64,000 bases of DNA, from assembly GCA_002284915.1 (NCBI GenBank), contig CP015606.1, positions 248,001-312,000 of the forward strand, read 5' to 3'. The position numbers and the translations under genes were made by a program. Shown here piece by piece: positions 56,929 through 64,000 of the stretch (its first letter is position 1; every line of letters begins with the position of its first letter). The notes below the pieces were generated by a model. That model was not told the DNA's origin. It saw only the letters and a list, made by a program, of their open reading frames with translations, and searched no databases. The stretch comes from Actinobacteria bacterium IMCC26077 (GTDB taxonomy: Bacteria; Actinomycetota; Actinomycetes; Nanopelagicales; Nanopelagicaceae).

Positions 56929-56943
56929 ATAATCCTATATGAT

Positions 56944-57777
56944 TTGCAAGTGCGAATAAGGCGAAAAAGTCGGATCATTCCTTCGCTTATGATCTTTCCC
57001 TACCTCGCATTCATGTTCTTTTGCGGCATCATTCCGATTGGTTATGGAATTCTTGAGGTTCGCAACCCTTCCTGGGTGAATATGGATGGTGGCTTTGAAA
57101 CCTTCATAAAGGTTCTTCAAGATTTTCGTGTTGGACCAGCAATTATCAATATCCTCTTTTTACTTGGGATATTTGTCCCGCTGATGATTGTTACCGTATT
57201 AGTGGTCTCACTCCTTCTCGATGCCACCGAATTCAGATACAACAAGCAGATGCGCCTACTCTTCTTGATTCCTGGCCTGATTCCAGTCGCCGTTGCAGTG
57301 CTCTTCTGGTCAGCGGTGGTTGGATACGAGGTTGTTTGGGATAAATCTAATATCCGTTGGCTAATCGGTGCCATCTCCTTCTCCACCGGAATCGGAAGTT
57401 GGATTGTCATCCAATACGGCTCGCTCCGCTCAATCTCTCAGGAGGTGCTTGAAGCAGGGGTAGTTGATGGCTGTAATCGCTTTCAACTTGCTTGGCGTTT
57501 GAAATTGCCGATGATTGGCCGGTACATCGCTTACATGGTGATTCTGCTTATCGCAAATACGTTACAGATCTTTAATGAACCAAATCTTTTGATGTACACC
57601 AATATGACGACAGATTGGTCTCCCAGCCAAATTGCATTCGGTTATGCATTTAAGAATGCAGATTTCGCAGGCGGAGTCGCGCTCTCGTTGATCATGCTTA
57701 TTCCCAATCTGATTCTTGCTCTTCTCTTCGTGCTCAATACCGACTTTATGAAAAAGAGTAAGACGACATGGAGATAG
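56944..57777 (+). CDS. sugar ABC transporter permease (MalF/UgpA type)
   Basis: A 277-residue permease with six membrane helices. The EAA loop for ATPase contact is EVLEAGVVDGCNRFQLAWRL, followed by KLPMIG. It is of the carbohydrate CUT1 class. The start is unclear: TTG 56944 or GTG 56950 are the only options before the first helix, neither with a good ribosome site. No solute-binding protein or ATPase gene is adjacent. The partner permease overlaps by ten bases. Confidence 0.88.
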   Translation: MQVRIRRKSRIIPSLMIFPYLAFMFFCGIIPIGYGILEVRNPSWVNMDGGFETFIKVLQDFRVGPAIINILFLLGIFVPLMIVTVLVVSLLLDATEFRYNKQMRLLFLIPGLIPVAVAVLFWSAVVGYEVVWDKSNIRWLIGAISFSTGIGSWIVIQYGSLRSISQEVLEAGVVDGCNRFQLAWRLKLPMIGRYIAYMVILLIANTLQIFNEPNLLMYTNMTTDWSPSQIAFGYAFKNADFAGGVALSLIMLIPNLILALLFVLNTDFMKKSKTTWR

Positions 57778-58532
57778 GAGCACAACGGCGGAATACTCGC
57801 CTCATTAAAGTCACTCTTTTCCTAATAACGTTGGTAGCGTCCATTCCATTCTTGTGGATTTTGCGCGATGTAGCTCGAATGATGTTCGCACCAATCGTCT
57901 ATTACGATAACGGCGTCTTCTTCACGTGGTTAAAGAACACCTCAATTTTCGTTTTTGCCTCGATGGGAATATCTGTAGCCAGCTGCATCACTGCAGGATT
58001 CGTATTAGCGGTGCTAGATGTGCCATTCCGGCGTTTTCTGCTCTTCTCAACTCTAGCAACGATGTTGATTCCGATTACCGCGATGGCCATGCCGCTCTAC
58101 GTGATGGTTGATCGCTTAGGACTTAATAACACCCTACTTGGTTTGATTTTAGCCTCGTCATATTTTCCTTTTGGCGCCTTCCTTTCTTACCTTTACTACT
58201 CTTCGGTGCTCCCACCAGACCTAGTAGGCATGGGTCGGATTGACGGTCTTGGTGATTTTGGAATCTATCGCCATCTTGGAATTCCACTATCTAAATCATT
58301 GATTTCGGTAGTCACGTTCTTTGCTTTCGTGGGACTTTGGAATAGCTATCAGTTGCCACGGGTACTTTTAGCCGAACCTTCAAAATCGATTATGTCGATC
58401 GGCATCGAGGTCTTTTATGGTCAAGGAACGACCTTGATCGCTCTAATGATGGTAATTCCGTCAGTGCTGCTCTATCTTGCCTCACAGCGAACCATCGCTC
58501 GAGGTATCTTCAGCGGTGCAGTGAAAGAGTAA
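57768..58532 (+). CDS. sugar ABC transporter permease (MalG/UgpE type)
   Basis: A 254-residue permease, six helices. The EAA loop is degenerate: VGMGRIDGLGDFGIYRHLG, followed by IPLSKSLI, with Met-Gly-Arg instead of Glu-Ala-Ala. It forms the heterodimer with the preceding permease. It ends one base before the convergent 2-hydroxyacid dehydrogenase gene. Because the catabolic cluster for a deoxy-sugar lies directly opposite, import of that sugar is a reasonable guess. Confidence 0.88.
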   Translation: MEIGAQRRNTRLIKVTLFLITLVASIPFLWILRDVARMMFAPIVYYDNGVFFTWLKNTSIFVFASMGISVASCITAGFVLAVLDVPFRRFLLFSTLATMLIPITAMAMPLYVMVDRLGLNNTLLGLILASSYFPFGAFLSYLYYSSVLPPDLVGMGRIDGLGDFGIYRHLGIPLSKSLISVVTFFAFVGLWNSYQLPRVLLAEPSKSIMSIGIEVFYGQGTTLIALMMVIPSVLLYLASQRTIARGIFSGAVKE

Positions 58533-59762
58533 TTAAGAATTTCGGATTCGAGCACCTAAGGCGCGAATCTCTGCAAGGTTCTTCACGCCACAAAGCGCCA
58601 TCGTGTTGATAAATTCCTTACGGAGGATATCAACGGCTCGCTGAACACCGTATTGACCGCCAGCCATGATTCCGTAGAGGTAAGCGCGCCCAACGAGCAC
58701 ACCTTTTGCACCACGAGCAATCGCACCATAGACATCTTGTCCACTCATCACCGCGCCATCGATATAGACATCTAAATCATCACCAACAGCTGCGACTACA
58801 TCGGGAAGTATTTCTAAGGGAACCGTTCCACGATCAAGTTGTCGGCCACCATGATTTGAAAGCACGATTGCGTCAACGCCTACTTCTTTGCAACGTACCG
58901 CATCCTCGACAGATTGGATTCCCTTGATGACGATTCGACCATTCCAGACCGATTTCACCCATGCGAGATCATCGAAAGTCATCGATGAGTCGAAGATATG
59001 TGAGGCAAGTTCAGCCAGAGGCTTATCCCACCCACGAAAGGCGGCAAATTCCAACTTTTTAGTGGTGAGTAGATTGATCCACCAACGTGGTTTTGCGATG
59101 ACGTAGGCAATAGTCTTAAAACCTAACCGCGGTGGGATTGTGAGTCCATTTCGAATATCTCGCGGGCGATGCCCCGAGACTGGGGTATCAACGGTGATTA
59201 CTAGAGTTTCGAAACCATTATCTTTCGCATTATTAATCATGCTTAGACTCTGCTCGCGATTTTGCATCATGTATAGCTGGAACCAGCGACGAACCCCAGG
59301 AACTGCAGCTGCTAATTCATCAGGTGCGGTTGTGCCCATTGTCGATAGGCAGTAGATCATGTTGTTTGCTTCGGCTACAGCTGCGACTGCTGGTTCGCCG
59401 ACGTGATACATGAATCGGGTATAGCCAGTGGGAGCAAAGATAATTGGTAGATCAACTTTCTTACCAAATACGTCAGTGCTTGCATCTATCTCCGAGATAT
59501 TCCGAAGCACTCGAACGTTGTATTCAAGATTTTTAAACGCTTCGAGTGAACGTTCGTAGCTGATCTCTCGCTGGGCGCCACCTTCGACATAATCGTAGGT
59601 AGCCCGAGGCACGCGCCGCTTGGCAATCTTCTGCAGGTCGTAGATTGTTACGGCCTTATCGATTCTCCGCTTGGTACGACGGAAGGTGGGCAACTTCCAA
59701 TCAATCAATCCCACGAAATGCGGGACGTCGGGGAATTGACGTTTGCTTTTAAGCGGCTTCAC
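58533..59762 (-). CDS. FMN-dependent L-2-hydroxyacid (lactate-type) dehydrogenase
   Basis: A 409-residue alpha-hydroxyacid oxidoreductase, (L)-lactate dehydrogenase/oxidase type. The catalytic His is in SNHGGRQLDRGT, with the FMN phosphate site DGAVMSGQDVYGAIARGAKG. ATYDYVEGGAQREIS is the N-terminal signature. It oxidises an L-2-hydroxyacid to a 2-oxoacid. Substrates include lactate and mandelate; lactate would fit the last step of a fucose or rhamnose pathway. The start is GTG with AGGA nine bases upstream. It is the last gene of the operon. Confidence 0.9.
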   Translation of the reverse strand: MKPLKSKRQFPDVPHFVGLIDWKLPTFRRTKRRIDKAVTIYDLQKIAKRRVPRATYDYVEGGAQREISYERSLEAFKNLEYNVRVLRNISEIDASTDVFGKKVDLPIIFAPTGYTRFMYHVGEPAVAAVAEANNMIYCLSTMGTTAPDELAAAVPGVRRWFQLYMMQNREQSLSMINNAKDNGFETLVITVDTPVSGHRPRDIRNGLTIPPRLGFKTIAYVIAKPRWWINLLTTKKLEFAAFRGWDKPLAELASHIFDSSMTFDDLAWVKSVWNGRIVIKGIQSVEDAVRCKEVGVDAIVLSNHGGRQLDRGTVPLEILPDVVAAVGDDLDVYIDGAVMSGQDVYGAIARGAKGVLVGRAYLYGIMAGGQYGVQRAVDILRKEFINTMALCGVKNLAEIRALGARIRNS

Positions 59763-59781
59763 TAGGGAATCCTATAACCTT

Positions 59782-60858
59782 TCAAAATTTGGCAGCTGCT
59801 CCGGAGTCCATCGAACGATAGAGCGCATCAACCAACTTCAAGGTATCAACGTTATCTGCGACTGAAGAGCGAAGTGGTCCGGTACCAGCAACCGCGCGGA
59901 AAACCTGTCCGATAGTTCCCATGAAGGCATCAGGGAACCAACGCATCGTCACGGGGTATGGCAGCCAGCCATCTGTAGGTAGGACATGCGATCGCACTTC
60001 GAGGGTATCTGGGCGGCCATCCGGGTAGTCATAAAGGAGGCCAAAAGTCCCCCGGATTGACCCTTGGTCGCCATCGATGCGATAGAGCGCATAGTTATCG
60101 CCGCCACGATTCATATGGTTGGAGTGGACAGTCGCGGTGAGATTTCCATCGTAAAGATAAGTACTTATCGTTCGAGTTTCGCCGATCGGATATTGCCCAG
60201 CGGTTCGACCTGCTGCACAGAAGACAGTAGTTGGATTGCCAAGAAACCAACGAATCATGTCGTGATAGTGAATTGAATGGAGCATTACCTCAAGGCGTGG
60301 CAAATCTTTGGCCCACGGCCACATATGCCATGGCGTATCGAGATTTACGTTGATTGCGAAGTTGGTGACTTTCCCGATCCAACCAAGCTGGACCATCTTG
60401 TAGGCAGCGGCGATTCCCTCTTCAAATCGGAGCTGTTGATTGACCGCTGCCACGATGCCATGTTTGGCTGCGCTCGCCGCCAGCTCTTCGCCTTTTTCAA
60501 CGGTAGTCGCAAGTGGCTTCTGAGCAAGAATATGTTTCTTGGCTGCAGCTACTTGTAAGAAGATTTCGGGTTGTGCCGCTGCGGGGACTGCAATATCGAC
60601 AACTTTCGCTGAAGAATCGCTAATCAACTCTTCAAGCGTCGAGTACACCTTGGAAATACCATGACGAGATGCGACATCCTTTGCCTTTGAATTATCGGTA
60701 TCGAATATGCCGATAACTTCAACGCCAGCCTTTTTATATGCAGGAAGATGGGCGCCATCGACAATCCCGCCAGCACCAACAATTGCAACCGGTAACTTCA
60801 CCTTGTCGTCAATTGAGAGATCACAAAATTGCGAGACTTCCTCAAATAGATTAATCAC
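59782..60858 (-). CDS. Gfo/Idh/MocA family oxidoreductase
   Basis: A 358-residue NAD(P)-dependent sugar oxidoreductase. The Rossmann motif VAIVGAGGIVDGAHLPAY opens the protein, and the Lys of the family EKP motif is in LAQKPLATT (Gln replaces Glu). The C-terminal alpha/beta domain includes HSIHYHDMIRWFLG, with a candidate catalytic HxxD. Strong ribosome site TAGGAGGTAAAC before the GTG. Its probable role is oxidation of a sugar or sugar acid in the pathway of its neighbours. Confidence 0.88.
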   Translation of the reverse strand: MINLFEEVSQFCDLSIDDKVKLPVAIVGAGGIVDGAHLPAYKKAGVEVIGIFDTDNSKAKDVASRHGISKVYSTLEELISDSSAKVVDIAVPAAAQPEIFLQVAAAKKHILAQKPLATTVEKGEELAASAAKHGIVAAVNQQLRFEEGIAAAYKMVQLGWIGKVTNFAINVNLDTPWHMWPWAKDLPRLEVMLHSIHYHDMIRWFLGNPTTVFCAAGRTAGQYPIGETRTISTYLYDGNLTATVHSNHMNRGGDNYALYRIDGDQGSIRGTFGLLYDYPDGRPDTLEVRSHVLPTDGWLPYPVTMRWFPDAFMGTIGQVFRAVAGTGPLRSSVADNVDTLKLVDALYRSMDSGAAAKF

Positions 60859-60867
60859 GTTTACCTC

Positions 60868-61377
60868 CTACTGATTCTCGGCTTGGCTGGTCCGGTATTT
60901 AACAGTCTGAAGATGTTCGGTGTAGAGGACGAGCTCCTCATCATCTGCTCGGAACACTTCATATGCGACGCGAAAGAGGCCTAAATTCTCATATTTTGGT
61001 GATTTTTCGAGGAAGGTTCGCATCGCATAGATAGTGTCACCGATGAAGACCGGTTTGATAAAACGTAATTTGTCGTACCCATAACTAAATGTATTGATGT
61101 TGTTATGTGCAAAGAGCCCCATGCCATAACAGAAGACCAAAGCGCCAGGAACGATTCGTTTTCCAAAGAGGCCCTCTTCGCGCGCCCACTTATCATCAGC
61201 GACATAAGGATGTAGGTCTAGGAGCAAGGAGGAGAAAATCATCAGTTCGCCCTCAGAGATAGTCCGGCGAATCGAACGATCTACTTTCCCAACTTGGTAA
61301 TCCTCATAATATTCAACTTCCTGATTCCATACCGGTACTTGGTATCGATCTTTCTCATTGGGATTCGGGTTCTTCAT
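60868..61377 (-). CDS. MaoC-like (R)-specific enoyl-CoA hydratase
   Basis: A 169-residue hot-dog-fold protein. [12 protein letters not shown] is the position of the hydratase Asp/His dyad (D..H), and [16 protein letters not shown] follows, like the GxxxxGxxV of Mao[16 protein letters not shown] is typical of the family. It acts on a CoA thioester, and it overlaps the CoA-transferase gene by four bases, so the two probably work in sequence. Confidence 0.88.
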   Translation of the reverse strand: MKNPNPNEKDRYQVPVWNQEVEYYEDYQVGKVDRSIRRTISEGELMIFSSLLLDLHPYVADDKWAREEGLFGKRIVPGALVFCYGMGLFAHNNINTFSYGYDKLRFIKPVFIGDTIYAMRTFLEKSPKYENLGLFRVAYEVFRADDEELVLYTEHLQTVKYRTSQAENQ

Positions 61378-62534
61378 GAGAGAAATTCCTTTCGTATCTT
61401 CTCAGTATCTTCACCAACATGCGGAGCGCCTTTTCGGTGTTTAATCGTCTTGCCGTCGATTTTCATTGGTGAACGAGTGGTGGGGATTTTTATTTCGGCA
61501 CCCGATTTACCTCGACGTACCGTCTCTTGTGTCATATCAAGTTCTTTGAATCCTTCGCTCTCAATCAACTCAGGCAGGGTTAGCACAGGCGCACACCAGA
61601 TATCTGCCTTATCGAGGATTGCCAACCAATGATCAGTGCTTTGAGTAGATAAGAGGTCAGAGAGCTTTTTGACAATTGCGCTCTGCTCAGACCACCACGA
61701 CTGCGGATCTTCATACATAGAGAGGTCTAGACCAAGTAATTGACCCAATTTAGGAACTGGGGTCATCGCAATTGCGAGATAGCCTGTAGTTGTCTTGTAG
61801 AGACCATACGGCGCAGAGAGAAATGCATGGGCGCCAGCGCCGCGCTTTACTGCGGTAGCAGAATCAAAAAGCTTTGCGCTAATCAATTCGAATTGGAGAT
61901 CGAGCATAGATTCAATCAGGCTCGCTTCAACGAAGCCCCCTACACCGGTTCGTTCGCGGCGAAGTAAGAGTGCGGTGATGCCATGCGCCAGATGAGTTGA
62001 GGTAAATATGTCGGCGACAGCCAAGCCAACGGGGATCGGAGGATGCCCCTCTTGCCCGTTGAGCCAAGGAAGTCCAGACATCGATTGGGCGAGGAGATCT
62101 TGCCCTGGTCGCTCGATCCATGGTCCGGTAGTGCCGTAACCAGATGCGCTTCCATAGACGATTCGCGGATTAATCTTCTTTACATCCTCGTAGCCAAGAC
62201 CTAGTCGTTCGATGACACCAGGGCGGAAATTCTGAATGATGACATCAGCCTTGGCCACTAACGCTTTCACTTCGGCGAGATCAGATTGGTTCTTTAAATC
62301 AGCGGCGAAGCTCTCTTTATTGCGATTCATGATGTGAAAGGAGAGCGTGTCACCATCGCTCTCTAACCCTGCAAAGGCAAGGGTTCGCCCAATATCACCA
62401 ACACCTGGCCGCTCGATTTTTATTACGCGCGCACCAAGATCCGCCAATCGCATAGCGGAGACTGGGCCGGCAAGGAATTGGCTGAAATCGAGAACGAGAA
62501 AACCATCGAGCGGTAATTCAGGACGCGATGACAC
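61374..62534 (-). CDS. family III CoA transferase (CaiB/BaiF)
   Basis: A 386-residue CoA transferase that moves CoA between carboxylic acids. The N-terminus [20 protein letters not shown], the conserved [11 protein letters not shown] and the catalytic Asp in [14 protein letters not shown] are present. The acid substrate cannot be named. The start GTG has GAAAGG upstream. It lies between the mutarotase and the MaoC hydratase, which is unusual for a sugar operon. Confidence 0.9.
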   Translation of the reverse strand: MSSRPELPLDGFLVLDFSQFLAGPVSAMRLADLGARVIKIERPGVGDIGRTLAFAGLESDGDTLSFHIMNRNKESFAADLKNQSDLAEVKALVAKADVIIQNFRPGVIERLGLGYEDVKKINPRIVYGSASGYGTTGPWIERPGQDLLAQSMSGLPWLNGQEGHPPIPVGLAVADIFTSTHLAHGITALLLRRERTGVGGFVEASLIESMLDLQFELISAKLFDSATAVKRGAGAHAFLSAPYGLYKTTTGYLAIAMTPVPKLGQLLGLDLSMYEDPQSWWSEQSAIVKKLSDLLSTQSTDHWLAILDKADIWCAPVLTLPELIESEGFKELDMTQETVRRGKSGAEIKIPTTRSPMKIDGKTIKHRKGAPHVGEDTEKIRKEFLS

Positions 62535-62573
62535 GTGTGGGACCTTTCGTTAGTGGTGGAAACGTTTAGGTAA

Positions 62574-62900
62574 TCAGTCGGTATGGAAGATCTCGGGGAT
62601 TGCAGCCCACCACTCGCCTTCAGCGCGATCTGGAAGCGGTCGTTGTAGTGGCTTGTTGATATCCCACCATCGTTGTGTCGCGGGATCTTCTGCCATCTTC
62701 GCCATATCTCCATCAAAGTCATCGCCTACATATTCGAAATACGAGAAGAGCAATTCACCATAACGATAGATAGAGTAATTGCGGATATTGGATTTCTTGA
62801 TCTGCTCTAAGACCTCTGGCCATACAGCAGCATGTAACTCCTCGTAACGCTCACGATTTTCTTTTGGAATTCCGAGCACACTTGCAAATCGCTGGACCAT
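62574..62900 (-). CDS. L-rhamnose mutarotase (RhaM) family protein
   Basis: A 108-residue protein of the RhaM/FucU-like mutarotase fold. ELHAAVWPEV carries the catalytic-region His, followed by IRNYSIYRYGELLFSYF and the C-terminal QRWWDINKP. It interconverts pyranose anomers of rhamnose, or of fucose in relatives. ATG 62900 with GAAGGGAAATTACA before it is chosen; the frame is open further upstream into the previous gene. It lies 17 bases after the lactonase gene. Confidence 0.88.
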   Translation of the reverse strand: MVQRFASVLGIPKENRERYEELHAAVWPEVLEQIKKSNIRNYSIYRYGELLFSYFEYVGDDFDGDMAKMAEDPATQRWWDINKPLQRPLPDRAEGEWWAAIPEIFHTD

Positions 62901-62917
62901 TGTAATTTCCCTTCTCT

Positions 62918-63778
62918 CTAGATTCCGTAGACATGTTCTGCGGTTTTGTGAGTGATCCACTCCTGATCTTCCGCAGAGTATTTGGTGATTGCCTCAAGTT
63001 GAGCTTTCCAAACCTCTACATAGTTATTCATTAAGACGATCACTGGCCAATCGCCGCCAAGGAGAGTCCGTTGCGCGCCAAACTCTTTAACAACGTGATC
63101 AACATATGGCTGCCAATCGGCAACGCTCCAGCCCGCAGCAGATGCGGTGTTTAGACCTGAGAACTTCATGTACACATTCTTATGCTTTGCTAGAGCAGAC
63201 ATCTGAGTAGCCCATGGCTCCCAGGTCTTTCCGGCGATATCTGGTTTAGCAAAATGATCAACAACAATCTTCAAGCTAGGGAATTTCGTTGCGAGCACCG
63301 GTACGTTATCTACATGCGCAGAATTAACTGCGACGTAATCGAATGCTAGACCAGCTTTCTCGATCATTCCGATGGTCTCGAGAACGGCAGGGCGGGTAAT
63401 CCACTTATCGTCAGATTCGTATTTCGGATTGCTGTAGTCATGAGAGAGGTTGCGAACACCCTTGAAATAGGGGCTCTTCTTGAAAATTTCGAGCGCTGCA
63501 CGAGCCTCATTGGGGCGATCAAATGGCACCCAACCAACGACGCCCTTCACAAAGTTGCTATGTGCGGCAACATCTAACATGTAAAAGGTATCTTCGTAAG
63601 TATCGGCAGCCTGCACCAAAATCGAATCGGTGACACCAGAGGCAGGTATCTCAGGAGCAAGACGTTCTGGGCTGAAGTCGTCGTAAAGCGGTCCATATTC
63701 AGGTGCAATCCATGAATATGCGCGTTCGCTCATCATCCAAAGATGTTGATGAGCATCTATTACTCTCTTATGTGCCAT
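62918..63778 (-). CDS. amidohydrolase-type sugar lactonase (COG3618, fuconolactonase-like)
   Basis: A 286-residue TIM-barrel amidohydrolase of the group holding L-fucono-1,5-lactonase, L-rhamnono-lactonase and 2-pyrone-4,6-dicarboxylate lactonase. It starts VIDAHQHLWMM, has KGVRNLSHDY, IVVDHFAKPDI and LGGDWPVIVLMN, the usual catalytic pieces. With the RhaM protein it supports a deoxy-sugar lactone as substrate. GAGAGG precedes the ATG. Confidence 0.9.
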   Translation of the reverse strand: MAHKRVIDAHQHLWMMSERAYSWIAPEYGPLYDDFSPERLAPEIPASGVTDSILVQAADTYEDTFYMLDVAAHSNFVKGVVGWVPFDRPNEARAALEIFKKSPYFKGVRNLSHDYSNPKYESDDKWITRPAVLETIGMIEKAGLAFDYVAVNSAHVDNVPVLATKFPSLKIVVDHFAKPDIAGKTWEPWATQMSALAKHKNVYMKFSGLNTASAAGWSVADWQPYVDHVVKEFGAQRTLLGGDWPVIVLMNNYVEVWKAQLEAITKYSAEDQEWITHKTAEHVYGI

Positions 63779-63790
63779 GTTTGCCTCTCT

Positions 63791-64000
63791 CTAAAGCAGT
63801 CGGTATTCATCCCAAACTGATCGAACGGTTCTTCCCTTTGTTAATTCATTGAGAACTGTCTTCTCTTTCTGTGCTCGCTCATTAGCCATTGTGAAAACTT
63901 TGTCGATGAGATCCTTTGGCACAACGACTACGCCATCGTTATCTGCCACTATGCCATCTCCTGGGTGAACGAGCACTCCACCAACTACGGTCGGCTGGTG
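63791..64000 (-). CDS. RraA-like aldolase/decarboxylase family protein, 5' end outside the window
   Basis: Seventy codons at the right edge, in frame from the last base. HQPTVVGGVLVHPGDGIVAD followed by NDGVVVVP is the conserved C-terminal half of the RraA/HMG-CHA aldolase family, which includes 4-hydroxy-4-methyl-2-oxoglutarate aldolases and related 2-oxo acid lyases. The start lies beyond the window. It is the most upstream visible gene of the operon and would cleave a 2-oxo-hydroxyacid. Confidence 0.85.
   Translation of the reverse strand, partial: HQPTVVGGVLVHPGDGIVADNDGVVVVPKDLIDKVFTMANERAQKEKTVLNELTKGRTVRSVWDEYRLL

Overview
The window is a contiguous piece of an actinobacterial chromosome centred on the replication origin. 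The gene order dciA-recF-dnaN-dnaA / rpmH-rnpA-yidD-yidC-khpB-rsmG-parA-parB, followed by cwlM-trxA-trxB-murJ-DUF6049-NUDIX next to pcnA, is the classic actinobacterial origin layout. So is pstP-pknB-trpG/pabA-crgA on the other side. Moderate base composition, very short intergenic gaps, missing members of normally conserved loci (rodA, pbpA, pknA, sigM) and many apparently leaderless promoters suggest a streamlined, free-living actinobacterium such as the freshwater Nanopelagicales (acI) type. That placement is an inference from gene content, not from a marker-gene tree.

Left part (1-26 kb), mostly minus strand. It holds an SbtA-like bicarbonate transporter gene starting 1 base after a tRNA-Arg, then a secreted protein with two near-identical 90-residue units. 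Next comes a complete riboflavin operon (ribD-ribE-ribBA-ribH) behind an FMN riboswitch with a readable terminator/antiterminator, followed by fprA. Further genes encode HU, an aldehyde dehydrogenase, pepP, a small zinc-ribbon protein, a pair of fluoride-channel subunits appended to a succinate dehydrogenase operon, and a pheA-serS-HAD-SDR operon. The section ends with the PP2C phosphatase/PASTA kinase pair.

Origin (26-42 kb). crgA, ppiA, tRNA-Ala, a tiny DLW-39-like protein, tRNA-Ile, gyrA, gyrB, dciA, recF, dnaN and dnaA precede the point where transcription flips direction. DnaA-box-like sequences lie on both sides of dnaA. Two parS-like palindromes lie in the first codons of rsmG and parA.

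Right part (42-64 kb). It holds an SMP-30 lactonase, a PLP aminotransferase, an LppM-like lipoprotein, the cell-wall/redox operon (NUDIX, DUF6049, murJ, trxB, trxA, cwlM) and pcnA coupled to an iron-sulphur (6-4) photolyase. These are followed by a polysaccharide deacetylase, an NRAMP-like transporter and an orphan pair of sugar ABC permeases. The window ends inside a catabolic operon on the minus strand (RraA-like aldolase, amidohydrolase-type sugar lactonase, RhaM mutarotase, family III CoA transferase, MaoC hydratase, Gfo/Idh oxidoreductase, FMN 2-hydroxyacid dehydrogenase). It looks like an unusual deoxy-sugar pathway and is the best candidate here for an undescribed system. No insertion sequences, CRISPR arrays or prophage genes were seen.
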